A stretch of DNA of 64,000 bases, from NCBI GenBank assembly GCA_037957365.1, contig JARHVA010003166.1:186001-250000 (forward strand). Reading direction: 5' to 3'. Below the pieces are notes generated by a model. The model did no database searches, was not told the DNA's origin, and was given only the letters and a program-made list of their open reading frames with translations. A program made the position numbers and the translations under genes. This document shows, piece after piece, positions 34,532 through 46,879 of this stretch. Position 1 is the stretch's first letter. Each line of letters opens with the position of its first letter. The DNA is from Torreya grandis (taxonomy: Eukaryota > Streptophyta > Pinopsida > Cupressales > Taxaceae).

Positions 34532-36310
34532 AAAATACAACAACAACTTAAGCAATTTAGACTATATACAAACTAACTTGAAATATGTTTTCTCCTCTTG
34601 GATCAAAGGGGAAAATTGCACCAACATTTACTCCATGAGATGAAATAAGGCATGAATCAAGTTATCTATTGAGAATTTCTCTTGATGTCTTTAACTTCTT
34701 CATGTTTGCCACTCTCTTTTTCATGATCTCTAATGCAATAACAATAGCTAAAAACATATCACCTATGAAGGTAAAATCCTCTTTTGACTCAACCATCTTC
34801 TCATAATACTATTTAGCTATAACTTGACCCAATGATGCTTCATCTAGGCATGCTTATTTATCATTCATGGCATCTTGAATGAGGTCAAACTTCTGATCAA
34901 CTACAATCTCATCAATCTCTTCAAGGAGATTTACATACTCAGTCCCATCTTCATCATTATCTTCAATAAAGACATCTTATTCAATCTAATTGTGTACATG
35001 ACCTTCAACCTTACAAAAGCCTTCAATATCTTGAAGGATATCACTATGTTGATGCCAATCCCATTTATCTTCATTCTCTTCAATAACCATAACTTATTCA
35101 ACTTCATCTTCTTGATCATTGTGTACTTGATCAAATTTAACTTGTTTACTTGAACAGTTTTCAACTTCAAGGTTGGCTTCAACTTACATAAGCTTAACAC
35201 TTTGGAAGCTATCATATTATACTTTGAGAAGTAATACATCTACAATAATTTCTTTAACTTGAATATCATAAGGTGTAGGCTTTTGAAGAGCCTCAAATTC
35301 TTCACATATCTTATTGAAATTATACCTTAAGTCATCTTGGTCCATGACAGTAGCAACAACTTCATCTTTTATTGATTTTTCAAATTCAACCTCTTGATCA
35401 TGCCCAAGAGATCCAACTAACTCAGCTAATGTGATTTTTTCTTCAAACATCTTCTCTTACATGTCTTGATCAATCTCTTTATGAGTAACTACAACTTGAT
35501 TTTGATTATATTTTTCTTCACTCAAGAAGATGGATTTGTATTTGTCTTCACCAAGGTGAGTCCCTATATTTAAATCTTAATCATAGACACTTCTGTCATC
35601 TTCTTAATCAACTACAACTTTGGCTTTATCTTCTTCACTTGTCTCCCATAGGATGGGTTCTCCTTCAAGAAGGGATGAGGTGGGAGGGTAGTTAATTGGA
35701 TCATGGGTTGGAGAGAGAGTATGAGGTGTTATGGATAGATTATGAATGGGATTAGGAATGGAGGCTTATTTAATAAAATCTTGGGGAGATGAAAAGTTGG
35801 TTTGACCAATGGAAGAGACATATATTTCAACAAGATTTTCACCTTCCTCATATCCTTCTTGAGGATCTTTAATAACTAAAAATTTATTGGAATGATAGGG
35901 ATTTTGTGAGCTTTAACATGTTGATTAAATTGTATAGTTTGATATTCTAAGATTTTATATTTTGATTCCAAATATTTTCTTTCCCAATGAATTGTATCAT
36001 TTGATTCCTCATGATAAGGCTGATAGGAATTAGGTTGAGGTTGATATAGATCATAGGGCTCATAGGAGTCATATTGAGGCTAATAAGAACACACTTTTTA
36101 ATAATCTTATTGATAGCCTTCCTTATAGGCTTCTTTATAGGGCTAATCAATAACACCATGCTCATATAGAGAAGGAATAGTCTGACCATAGGGTTACCAT
36201 GGTTCGTAAGGCTAATAAAAATCTTGATAAGGATGTTGAGGAACATAGTATGGGTCATGAAAAGGTTGATAAGGAAGGGAATATTAGAAACTCTCATCAT
36301 ACCCAGCCAT
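34532..36310 (-). pseudogene. Element A single ORF, Y/P/Q-rich then acidic, unknown function
   Basis: The ATG at 36,310 opens MAGYDESF, about 200 bp inside the A LTR on the minus strand. The first ~130 residues are repeats rich in Tyr, Pro and Gln (HDPYYVPQHPYQDFY, YEPYDLYQPQPNSYQPYHEE), followed by an ERKYLESKYKILEYQT helix. After a frameshift near 35,890, the remaining ~440 residues are acidic and helical (VGSLGHDQEVEFEKSIKDE, then ENEDKWDWHQHSD near 35,080-35,040), ending near the B insertion with FPFDPREENIF. Stops are mostly at Gln positions. No Gag, protease or polymerase motif is seen. It may be a rapidly evolving Gag N-terminus or a Tat/Ogre-type accessory ORF1; I do not recognise it. 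Element B cuts its 3' end. Confidence 0.55.
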
Positions 36311-36487
36311 CCCAACTTTATTAGTCAAACAAAAACACAAGAAATTAGTAAATTAGTTTTTTAATAAGTACCTAGGCTACTAAAACCAATTGATTGCATT
36401 TAGAGTCACCATTCGTGTTATTTGAATGCCTCCAAAGCATAATAAGTAGATGAACACACCAATAATTCTTCCACTCTTTTAGACCTT

Positions 36488-36510
36488 AGTCCCATTAGGC
36501 ATGACAAAAC
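36488..36510 (-). other. Element A primer binding site (candidate)
   Basis: The minus strand next to the right LTR reads GTTTTGTCATGCCTAATGGG. The TTTTG start and spacing suit a primer site in the minus orientation, but the tRNA match was not established and the other end of A offers a rival candidate. Confidence 0.35.
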
Positions 36511-38346
36511 TATTATCACTCAATATTTCACCTTTAGAGAGGTAGTTAAATCCTTCTCTAAATTAAGTGGAACATGGGATTACCTCTAGTCATGTGGGTT
36601 GCCTATAGTAGAGGTAAAACTCTATATTTAAAAGACAATTCCCTTGGTTTATCTATTGAATCTCATCACCTAGACTGTTAGCTCATTTGGATGAAAAGGG
36701 AGAGATAAAACACAAATAAAATGGATCCTAATGAGGTGATTCACCAATTATAACCTAACCACTACCAACCAATTTCAAGTACACTTCAAACACAAGCCTA
36801 GCCTACACGTACAATAATCCAAATCTACCCCTTGCATTAGTATTTATCATGGAGGTTTGTGAAGGAATATTAAGCTGTGAGGACTAAACAGAAGTTCATG
36901 ACATGACACTAGTGGAGAGACAACTCATTATAACACTTAAAGAGACCTAAAACAAACTTTCAAAGTTTAATATGAATGTAAATAAAGACAACATGCTAAG
37001 GAAGAGAATCTATCACTTAAAAAGATCAACTAGTTGATAAACACATTAAAATAACACATGGAGAAGGTAAACTAGATCATTATTTATTTATTAAAGGATT
37101 CAAATGAGTAGGGCTTCACCATACTCAGGTGGATGATACAAACTTAGCCAAAAATGGCTCAATATATAACATAAGAGAAAGAGAATAAAATAAGGGAATA
37201 GGGGAAGAGAAGGTACACAAGTGTCAATGTGAGTTTAAAATAAGATATGGGTTAGGAAACTAGCTAAATATGTCCTAGAATTCATGTATATCTCCTATGA
37301 AGACTCTCTAACCCTCCAAGTGGTGTGGGAGTTGAAAATCTTGTTTGACACCTTAACTAGCTTTTTGAAACTTCTTTTATTCTTGGCATGTTGAAGGAAA
37401 AGTGGAATTCTTGATGGTCAAATTAGTTTATAATACCTCTTTTCTATACTCTTTACACCTCTCAACTGACCCCAATAGGTTTTCATTGACACATAACCTG
37501 TTTCTCTTACAAGGTATGTAGAGGACTCTTCATCTCCTTAGGCCAACTTTGCACACAAGTGTCAAAACTTAGATTTGTCTTCTCCAACTCATCCAAAATT
37601 CATGTATGTCCTATTCATACCATATTGGAATTTAAAAAATTCAATTTTTAGGCCTTAAAATAGCCCCAGCAAGTCATTATCTACCAAAACCCCCAATTGG
37701 CCTTCTTACTTGTATCCCTAAAATGATGTAAACCTCCTTATGTGGAATAAATTATAGAAGGTGTTGAGAATATATGGGTATATTCTAGTACCCTCTATGT
37801 ATTTACATCTCTAGGTTAAATTTCATTCTCTAAAAGTGATTTGAAATATCCTTTTGTGCACCTTTTATCTCTTAACTAGGCCTCAATTAGGCCTCCCTAC
37901 CAAGAGAGTGAAAAATGATTATAAAGGGTCCACACATGTTTTAAACCCAAAAAAGGTGTGATTTAGATATACAAAATCCTCCCCATCCTCATGTCAAATT
38001 TGAAATTCTGACTCCCTATACAAGCCTATAAAATATCAAAAATAAGTCTTTTTAGCCCTAATTCATATGGTTCTATATAGTACTATATCAACCAATTCCA
38101 TGGGGTGATGATAAAGGGATTATTGAATATTTTATGGGTGGTTTTTAATTTTTATATATCATATGGAGGCATAAATATCCATTTCTCTCTCATTGGGTAT
38201 TTATGGCTCTCTTAGGCAACCTAAAAGTGATTCAACTTCATAAGGATGGTTCATAAAGCTTAAGGAATGAAAAATCCAACCAATTACACAAAATGTTATT
38301 ACACTATGATATTTAACTTCCCATATGATCCCAAGGTCCCATAAAT
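36511..38346 (-). repeat. Element A right LTR, first part
   Basis: Colinear with 18,578-20,494 of the left copy. Interrupted after CCCATAAAT by element C and continued at 56,389. Confidence 0.85.
38342..38346. repeat. Target-site duplication of element C, left copy
   Basis: TAAAT precedes the C LTR and TACAT follows it at 56,384-56,388, differing at one base. The left A LTR at 20,488-20,500 supplies the unfilled site: CCCATGTAGAATGTGTG against CCCA-TACAT-CATGTGTG. Confidence 0.75.
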
Positions 38347-38596
38347 TGTTGTTCCTAAAATCAGTTATGCCCATTTTTGGAACAACCCCTATGAAACTTA
38401 TCTATTTTGTGTTTTTTACTCTAAGTTTATATTTCAAGGCAAATTTTTCTTAATCTCACGTTTGGTCAACTGGCATCATTAAAGTTTCGTGATGTTCCCT
38501 TATTGAAATTTCTCAAAAAACATGAAAATTGTTACAATTTTGATGCGATCAGATGACAAATTTTTTGTTAATTTTGAGAGGTGTTTTCTTGAATTT

Positions 38597-39563
38597 ACAT
38601 GTAAGGGCAACAAATTTTGCCACCACTACATGTGTTTTTTTAGTTTCTGTGCAAAGGAAAAAAAATTTCCCTTGCATCCTTCATCCAGGAGTGGCAAAAA
38701 TCACCGCCCTTGCATTTTTCTCTCATTTCATGCAGGAGTGACAATTTTTTCTGCCCCTGCATCCATCTTCTAACCTCATCATGTAGAGGTGGCAATTTTT
38801 TTTGCCCCTGCATGATCTCAGTTTTTGCATGTGGCATTTATGGCCTCACACATTGAGTATATGGGGTCAATTTTCACCCGTTTTAACCCCTTTTTCTCCT
38901 CTTTTTGTTTCATTCCTCTTTGTTTTCTCCTCCTTCCTGTGTCTAGATGATCGTGCATGTAAGTGGAATCAAGTTTTCATTAGATTCAAGCATTGTATCA
39001 TGATTTTCTAGGTAGGGTTTCATACTTTTTTTCTTCTTGTTTCCATTTTTTTTCTTCTTTTATTCATGGTTCTCTTTCTTTTCTTCCTTTCTAGTTTAGG
39101 TTTTCTAGTGTTCCTCTTCCCCTTCCTCCATTTTTTCCCTCGACAAGGCAATCTAAGTAGAAAACCCTCTTCCTCTTCTTCCTACCCATTAGCCTATCAA
39201 ACACATGTAATGGTGGCAAATTTATCTGCCCTTACATGTGGCCATCAACCAATGTCAAGGTGACAAAATTTGTCACCCTTATGGATCCCTAGCCAACCAG
39301 TCTAAAGGCAACAATTTTTGCCGCCCTTACATGAAAAGCTACCAACCAGTGCATAGGCAATGAAATTCACCACCAATGCACAAACTCGTGACCCCTCCAC
39401 ATGCATAAGTGGTGAAAATTTCTGCCAATGCAAACCTACCATACCTAATGTGCACCAAGACCATTATAAAGACCTTCTTCAACATGCAAGGGCAATTTTT
39501 ATCGCCTATGCACAAAGACCTTCTTCAACATGCAAGGGCAACAATTTTTCCTGCCCCTACATG
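38597..39563. repeat. Array of ~11 imperfect 35-bp palindromes in C 5' LTR
   Basis: Each unit can fold on itself, with arms like CATGCAAGGGYGGCAA and TTGCCGCCCYTRCATG around an A/T-rich centre. Clear units: 38,597-38,633, 38,729-38,762, 38,780-38,814, 39,203-39,239, 39,297-39,333, 39,483-39,512 and 39,529-39,563. Weaker ones: 38,672-38,712, 39,249-39,285, 39,348-39,382 and 39,401-39,432. Spacing is irregular (about 50-100 bp, with one gap of ~390 bp), so this is a dispersed array and not a simple tandem repeat. Arms of single units carry paired changes (GGGG/CCCC, AGGG/CCCT). Confidence 0.8.
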
Positions 39564-39808
39564 CTTTCTCTCTGAAAACTTAACTCTAAGAAAATTTCAT
39601 TTTTCTCATGTTTTCGAGCTCACTTTCCTTTCACTTATCAATCTGATTGTGCCTTAGCCCTTTCAAGTGCATTTCCCTGGTCATGATCATCCAACATGTA
39701 ATTTTTATAGATTGCCAATATTTCCCCTAATTGTGCGATCATGATTCTTACTGGAGTTTCTCTTCAAGACCTTCTTCATCAATATTATTTTGACAAAGGC
39801 TCATCCTG

Positions 39809-42800
39809 ATGACTAAGGTTTCTCTAAAGAAGTCAAAGATAATGAACTACTAGTATCAAGGTGTTTTTCCAATCACCTCAGTCGCTTCTAGTGTCGATGG
39901 CATTAGGGATACAGAGATCAGACACGTAGATATGGCTGAGTTCATAGAAAGAACCAAAGTAAACAATCCTAGCTCTTAAATGAAGAGGATAATTGAGAGT
40001 AATATTCATCTAGTCTCCTCTTTTCCTATGGTGGCTCATCACATAGAGTTCATTCGCTAGTGCGCCCAATTCTACAATAAATATACCAAGGTTGTGGTAG
40101 ATGCTAGTGGTAACATAGTAATTAGACTAGACCCTGAGTTCATTGACAAAGTGTTCATGTGCCCTCCTACTATTGATGTATTGAATCTTGACTTTGTTGA
40201 AGCACAAAAGGAATATGATAAAGATCTTGAGAAAGCAAAGAAAGTGATTAATGATAGATAGCTCAAAAATCCTAAAGCAAACTTGTCCAGATGGCCACGA
40301 AACTTTCCAAGGAGTGATTTTATAGATGAGGTTGGCGACTTGATTACTCTTCTTAGCAGAGTACAAAGTTTACCTTCTTCCTCTCAGTTTCATGAACGGA
40401 TGTATCCCTTCATTAAGATAATTCTCTGGGGCAAGCAAGTCATTTTTTAGGGAGACCAAATCAATAATGCTCTATATGAGCAATTGACAAATGTATCCAC
40501 TACCTCTAAATTCTACATGACTTCATACCTGGTATATATTGTAGTAACCATGAGAACCTTCCCAGGTTTAACATCAGAGGGAGATAGGAAAATTACCCTT
40601 GTATATCAATATTACCCTTGTATATCAATGTTACCCTCAGCTAACATTGAAGGGTTCTATCCATCATTTTAAGAGGGTAAATGATGCTTTATTTTTAGTA
40701 TTTTTGTGTCTCTTCGACCCCCAATTAGAACAAAAAAGAGTGTTAGATGAAGCCTGGACTATTATGAATTGGTTGTATGTTCTTGCAGTTCCCTACTTTT
40801 TGTTATCTATAGGTTGGATTTTTCCAAGGCTATCCCTATATGATTCCAAGATTCCCCTTAGATAAATTGGTCTTGATGGAGCTATGCAAGTAAATTGTTG
40901 TCAAGCATAATAAGTAGATGGAACTCAAGAAACCCAATTTTAGGTTCCCAATTGAAATTGGTCGATTCTTAGTATTGGTTGCTACAAAAGCTAGAGCAAT
41001 GGAGACCGCAATACAACTTGTAACCATGAAGAATTTTGAAAGGAGACCAAATTTTGACTATAAAGACGTAAAGGAAATGATCAAGAGGAAGACCCAATTC
41101 CATGAGCCTATGATCAAAGATGTTTGGATCAATTTGAGGATAATGAAAGATATCAAGATGATGGCCTATAGTAGACTATCTCTTAAACAAATAGAATATC
41201 TAGAGCTCATTGATATCCTTGAAAATCTAGTAGATGATAGAGATCTGATCAATAATAGATATCATGTTGAACAAGTCACCAATGCTCCTCTTCCCCTGAT
41301 CCAATGGTCTTAGAAAGAGTTGACCTCCTTAAGGATGAGATTCGAACCAATATTGGCAAACACCAATGATTGATTAGAAAATAAGGGGATCACTTTGAAA
41401 GAATTTATTATGGGGTCAGAAGTCAAATTTCAAAAAGAGACAAGGAGGAGAGTGAAAAATATAATGAAAAATAAAAGTGATGTTCCTTCTCCTTCTAGGC
41501 CCCATAAGCCTAGGATCATTTTTTTAATGAAGAAGTCAAAAGTTGTAGAAAAAGAGTTGGAAACAATAGATATGGAGGTTAAGAAGTAGAGCACCAAAGA
41601 ACCAATAGCAAGCTAGAAACTGATGATAGGCTAGCAGGTTAATAGGAGATGAAAACTCTATCTCTGTGAGAGGGTGTGCAGCCAGACACAGGAATTTATT
41701 CTTCTCCACCCAACTCACCTGGTGAAACTCCTTCACCTATTTCTCCAATTAGTATTCCCTCTTTTGGAGCCACCTCTCTTTCTAAAATTGTTTTTGGTGA
41801 CCCTTGAAGCACTTCTGGAGATGTTCTTCATTCATTAGGATCCATCCCTAGTTTGTCATCTCCATCTTTTAACATTGGAGATAGTTCTAGCCTCGACCAT
41901 TCAATAGCAGGTGTGGTTTTAACTGATACTATGCCCATTATTTCTACTAGTAGTGTAGGTGCTACCCCAATGCTGCCAACTATAGTGACTATTGCTAATG
42001 TAAGTGCTTTTGCTCTCCCATCTTGGTTATCATCTTACATTCCCAAAAGGAAAAAATAAGCCATCTCTCTAGATGACTTTGAATTCAGTAAAATGGTGCT
42101 GTTAAGAGATAAAACTCCCAAGAAGCCAAATATCCTTTCAAAAATGATTGGAGATAAGGGGAACAAATTTTTGGAAATAGCCAAACCTCCACAAGATATA
42201 ACTCTTGAAAATTTTGACATAAGCAACTACTCTATCTCTCGAGTTGAGTTAGGGAAGATAAATCATGAAGGCATCAAGAGTGATTTGTAATCAACAATGG
42301 ATATTATGGTTCAAAAATATGACAAGGAAAGAGAAATGAAGGATCATTATAAGGTGAGGGTGGAATAATTGATTGCAGTGATAAGAAGAATCACTCTCAC
42401 TCCAGAAGTAGTAACTCTAGAAGCTATCTCCATAGATGATCCCATGATCCAAAAAGTAGAAAGAACCTATCTCAAGGGAAAAGTGCTTGAGGATTACTTA
42501 GGCAATATACACACACAAGGGATTTCTCTACTTACAAAATTGTCTGAGAAAATGGGTAAGATGAAAAAAATGAGAGCCAAACTAGATGAGCTTATCAATA
42601 TCATTTCTCAAGATATTTAAAGCACATATAAATATCTTGGCCAATGGCTAGATATGAAGAAGCTGAAAATAGGCACTCTGATATTAATTAGCATCATCAC
42701 TGATAGAGACTCATATATTAAAACTAAACAAGCATTAATATATAGAAGTTAGGTGCTTAAAAAATTAATCAACGACCTCAAATCTTCTAGAGACCTCAGC

Positions 42801-43165
42801 GAACAAAGTGATATCAGTCTGTTGCATAAATTGGAGGAGCTACCTTGCAAACTTGCCACACAAGACAACTAGTTCATTTCAACAAAAAAAATGATTTAGG
42901 AATTTAAAGGTATGTTCTAAAGGGAATTTTGAAGAGAAAGCATTTTTAGTGGCCTATGTGGATAACATCCTAGATAATTAGTTGACTCTGGATAATCTAA
43001 GAACTAGAATAACTAGTCATGCGAAATCAATCACAATAGTGAGAGACACCACAGTCAGGGCTAAGGTGGTCTTCAAAAATACTATTGCTCTAGATAGTTT
43101 TTTGGATTTAGGTGGTTACCACCATATAAGATGCTCATAAAGGGAAGGATGGAGCTACAAATTGA
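39809..43165 (+). pseudogene. U3-encoded long ORF of element C, left copy, unknown function
   Basis: The ATG at 39,809 opens MTKVSLKKSKIMNY; the likely end is the TGA at 43,163. About 1,118 codons with four parts. An N-terminal globular region includes DMAEFIERTKVNN, HLVSSFPMVAHHIEFI, DKVFMCPPTIDV and SDFIDEVGDLITLLSRV. A second block includes RFPIEIGRFLVL, RRPNFDYKDV and TQFHEPMIKDVW. A Ser/Pro/Thr-rich linker covers about 41,690-42,050 (SPPNSPGETPSPISPISIPS). A C-terminal region begins AISLDDFEFSKM and holds a Lys/Glu-rich coiled coil with LTKLSEKMGKMKKMRAKLDE near 42,525-42,585. No Gag, polymerase, envelope or nuclease motif is recognised. About 25 stops and three frameshifts break it; one frameshift is a 20-bp tandem duplication at about 40,595-40,632 absent from the other copy. 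Confidence 0.75.
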
Positions 43166-43355
43166 ATCAACTTTCCATTGGTTTAATTTCCATTTTTCTA
43201 AATGCATTTTGTAATTGACTTAGGACATTTGCACATGTACTTTTATCATGTGTAATTACATGTAAAAATCTAGAAAGTCCCAAAGTCAACAAAGAATTTC
43301 ATCTTTGACTAGGTTATAATATTTAAGTTTTTCCTCAAGTCTCAAGGTTCCTCCC

Positions 43356-43364
43356 TATATATAG
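43356..43364 (+). promoter_or_regulatory. TATA box of element C 5' LTR
   Basis: TATATATAG is framed by CTCCC and AGGGAG, and is the same in both LTRs (55,550-55,558). It lies after the long ORF and about 830 bp before the LTR end, so the ORF is upstream of the genomic promoter. Confidence 0.6.
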
Positions 43365-44189
43365 AGGGAGCCTCTTTTGTAATAAGAGGATTTTTTGATA
43401 ATTGAGAGTAAAAACTCTGCCCAAATTGAGATGCTTCCTGAGACTTTGAGCTTGGATTGTAAATCATATTTTCTTGAATTAATGAGAAAGAAGGTTACTT
43501 TCAAACTTTGTGTTGGAATAACTCATGTTATTTAGGAAATCATTCTTATGTGCTTTTCCTAATAATCTCTCATCTATTCAATTAAACATGCAAAGTGTGT
43601 TGAAGTTACCTGAAGATGTTCTAAAGTTAATTATGAAGACTTTGTGCTGCTATAATTACCTTTAGTTTGTGTTTCTCTTATTTTATTGATAAGGGTATTA
43701 GAAATGCTTTGAACTGCTTTTATCTTTCATGATCTTATGCTCTGTTGTAGTTTACAGTGGAGACTTTGAGTTGTACTTCACTCTACTATTACATACATTC
43801 TAAATCAGTAAGGGGAGCAATGAAAGACTTTATGCTTTTGTGGGTTTCTCATGGATCTAGTTACTACTCAAGGAGATTCTCTACTATTTGCTGAACATCA
43901 TTTCTAAAAGAAGAGAAATGCTTTCAGTCATTAACCAGGATTTCTCTCTTACTTTGTAAACATCATCTCTAAAAAAAGAGAGATGGATGGTGTAATCTCA
44001 CCCCTGAGTCTATTTTCAGTTCATATTAATATATAAATATTTTATAAGGAACCTCCCTTTGATGAGAGGAGAGATTTATCTCACTATGATGTGGTAAACC
44101 CACACTTTTTGCCATATAAATCTCCTTATGTTGTGGTCAATATACCCATTTTGCCATCAGTTGGTTGATGACAAAACATTCACCCAATA

Positions 44190-44210
44190 GATTTTGGAGA
44201 CTCCACTAGA
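44190..44210 (+). other. Element C primer binding site
   Basis: GATTTTGGAGACTCCACTAG follows the LTR directly. It resembles the TTTTGGCGACTC...-type primer sites (reported as tRNA-Arg-like in Tat/Ogre elements; recalled, not checked), with a few substitutions. The 525 bp from here to the gag start are a leader without coding domain. Confidence 0.6.
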
Positions 44211-44735
44211 GAAGAATGAGTAGTTTCAGTTCTTTTTCATATCCATTTTCTTCATTGTTCCAGTCCTTTTTCATTACCATTTTATGTTACATGCAGTCTA
44301 AAGCCTCAAACTTTAGATTGAAGTAGTTATTATCCTTATCCATTTCCATTTCCATTATCTATTTCTATTAAATCCATTTCCATTATATAGCCTTGTCCAT
44401 ACTCTAATAGTTGGGGATACGAACGTGCACTTTGAAGACTCAAGCTTCAAATTGAAGTATTTCTAGTACTTATTTAGCTTTTCACTCTAGCAAATCCACT
44501 GTACACATGAAGCCAGAGAGCTCAAGGTATTTTTGATCCTATATTTGAGTTAGTGTAGTGAAATAATTTTGAGATCTCTCCTCCGCCATCTCATCTCCAG
44601 TGTACTAAGATCTTTCTTCCTACCCATGTCAAATCTCTAATACCAAACGAAACTTCTAGTCTTAGTGCTAGTAGAGTTTTATCTTTACTTAACCCACCAA
44701 GATTTTTTATCCCTCCCTTCAATCGTCATATCATA

Positions 44736-46060
44736 ATGGCCCAAGGTCTTTGGGGTAACTCATTTGGTCCTCTCAATCTAGCCCCACCTTTACATGAACT
44801 ACCTCATAGTTTGAGAAAGAATTTCTCCAAATTCTATGGTGATGGGAAGGCTCATCTTGATGAGCGTATTGCTGCCTTATCCATAGCATGTGGTGTGATA
44901 GGCATAGAATACGAAGATATAGTGGTGATAATATTTTTATAAACTTTGTAAGGTGTTGTTGCCGACTGGTTTTATCACCTTCAAGCTCAAACTATAACTA
45001 ACTAGAATACGCTCAAGGCCAAGTTTGAGGCCAGATTCAAACCTGTTGAAGATGCACATGCCTTATTAGCTTAGCTTATGTAAATGAAGAAGGAACCTCA
45101 TGAACCTATGCGAGAATTCATTTCTAAATTCAATAAACTGAGGAACTAAATTATTACGATTGCTTAATCAACACCAGAGAATCTCAAGTGCTTTTTCATC
45201 AACTCTCAACTTTTTAAAGTAAGTTTTTTGCTGAGGAGGGCCGGTCATATGGATCTTTCTATAGCCCAAAATTTAACTACCACGGTGGAAGATGATCTTA
45301 TCTTGGTAGGTAAGATCATAAAAGATTCTAATAAAAATAATTTTTCTTCATCTGTTGAAAGTTTTTTCGTGAGCACCACAGATCTTATGGTGCAAAAGTT
45401 GACAAATGAACTACTAGCCTTGAAAATATAAATGGCCCAAAGTATGTTTGCTCTTTCTTATTAGGATATACCAAGGAGGACATTTTAGAACTAGTCATAT
45501 CAAGGCAATGTTGCCATAAATCAAGGGCAACCAAATCATCTACCTCCCCCATAGGGGAAACTTGCCATTGAAGCAGCACTAGCTAACTCAACAATTGGTT
45601 ACCTTGAAGCTAAACATGATTCCTCACTCCAACCTGATTTGGACCAAGAAGATGATGTTAATCTCTTTGAAAAACAAGAATAAGAATTATCTAGTGACTC
45701 CAACATTGGTTACTTGGATTATCAGGATGAAGCTAGAAGTAAGGGAGAAGTGTTTGATAGATCGTACACTATTTTTACCAGGTCCTATAACCAGTCAACT
45801 CAACAAGCTAATAAATAAAAAGTAGGAGAAAAACCTCAGCAAGTAGTTTTGATCACTAAATGGGGGACTTCACTACCTTTCCAATCAAAGGACCCGGTGA
45901 CTAATAGAAAAGTGAATACCTCAAAGCATCTAGTACCTTCTACTTCTATCTCTTAGACCAGTGCCACACCTAATAAAGATTAGGATGAGGGGATTCCTCC
46001 CTCTATCTCCAGTTCATTTCAATTATTTGATATAATCGATCATGCTAAAAAGACTAAGAT
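44736..46060 (+). pseudogene. gag: Element C gag
   Basis: The ATG at 44,736 (MAQGLWGNSFGPLNL) opens the frame. HSLRKNFSKFYGDGKAHLDE, then GVVADWFYHLQ (about 44,950-44,985), TLKAKFEARFKP and EPMREFISKFNKL mark the Retrotrans_gag domain, here about 120 residues. LRRAGHMDLS and a Ser-rich, acidic C-terminal half follow (DLDQEDDVNLFEKQE near 45,635-45,680). No CCHC knuckle is seen. About twelve stops, mostly TAG or TAA at Gln/Trp positions, break one continuing frame. This capsid precursor is non-functional here. Confidence 0.85.
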
Positions 46061-46064
46061 TTAA

Positions 46065-46560
46065 ATGACTGAAGTTGAGTACTTGAGAGCTAATCTTGAA
46101 CAGTTTGATAAGCTAGCTGAATATGTAAAAAATAAAACCATCCCTATAAGACAAGATTTTCCAAAGGTGTCTCATGATTCCTCAAAGAATAAATCCATCC
46201 AGAATAATCTTGTCGCTACTCCCCTTGTTGCCTCTAGGAAGATAGAACCTTTCTATGTTTCCCTTCTAATAAATGGTCATAAGTTGAGTAACTGTATAAT
46301 AGACTCTGGAGCCTTTGATAATGTTATGCCTACCAAGGTAGCAGATTCTCTTGGTTTTACCTTAGCCAAAACTTTTGGTAGATGCTTTTCCATGGAGAAC
46401 AAGTAAGTACCACTCCTAGGTCAAATCAAAGATGCCCAATTTGAGTTTGTAACTTTTCCATAGTAGAGGATCAAAATGATAGTCTTAGTAGTTGATTTTC
46501 TAGCCTCTTATGGAATTCTACTCAGGGAAAATTTTTGTAAGGATGTAAGTGGAGAATTGA
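46065..46560 (+). pseudogene. Element C aspartic protease
   Basis: In the gag frame, after a linker with EYLRANLEQFDKLAEYVKNK, lies PFYVSLLINGHKLSNCIIDS followed by GAFDNVMPTKVADSLG. The catalytic D-S-G-A is at about 46,301-46,312. A KMIVLVVDFLASYGILL segment ends the domain, where family members have the ILGRPW-like region. The D-S-G triad is intact, but stops at about 46,405 and 46,462 interrupt the domain. It would release Gag and Pol products by cleavage. Confidence 0.85.
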
Positions 46561-46879
46561 ATATGGACCTATCTGAATCAAGGATACCTGTTAAAGGCAT
46601 CATGAAAAAATTACTTCCTGAGAAAGAGTCAAAATATATAATCACCCAAACATCAGATCCCAAAGCTCAAATTTTATTTGAATCATTAGGAATGGGTAAT
46701 TATTTCATGACTACTAAAGATATTTTCACCTCATCAGATGAAAATCCTTTTAGTGACAATTCAAAAAAATTAGCTACAAAGTCAGAAGAATTGTTAGAGC
46801 AAAGTTCAGACAACAAAGGATCTTCCCTGAATAATGAAGAGAATTTTTTGAAAGGATCAAATTATGATAATGTCTAGAT

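Larger units (their letters stand above)
38347..44189 (+). repeat. Element C 5' LTR
   Basis: The copy begins TGTTGTTCC and ends CACCCAATA (CA changed to TA). In order it contains a pyrimidine-rich start, the hairpin array (38,597-39,563), the long ORF (39,809-43,165), and a promoter-like TATATATAG at 43,356. The last 830 bp downstream of the TATA box, with repeated AGAGATGG and TTTATCTCACTATGATGTGG blocks, should be R and U5. About 85% of the LTR is therefore U3. Confidence 0.9.

Noticed and set aside
32481..35153. Several plus-strand frames of 64-104 codons (32,481-32,795; 32,895-33,089; 34,875-35,153)
   Set aside because: They are opposite-strand shadows of the B gag leader and the A ORF, with hydrophobic low-complexity translations and no motif.
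38597..39563. CRISPR-like array of repeats with spacers
   Set aside because: Repeats are imperfect palindromes with irregular gaps, in a plant retrotransposon LTR and with no cas genes.
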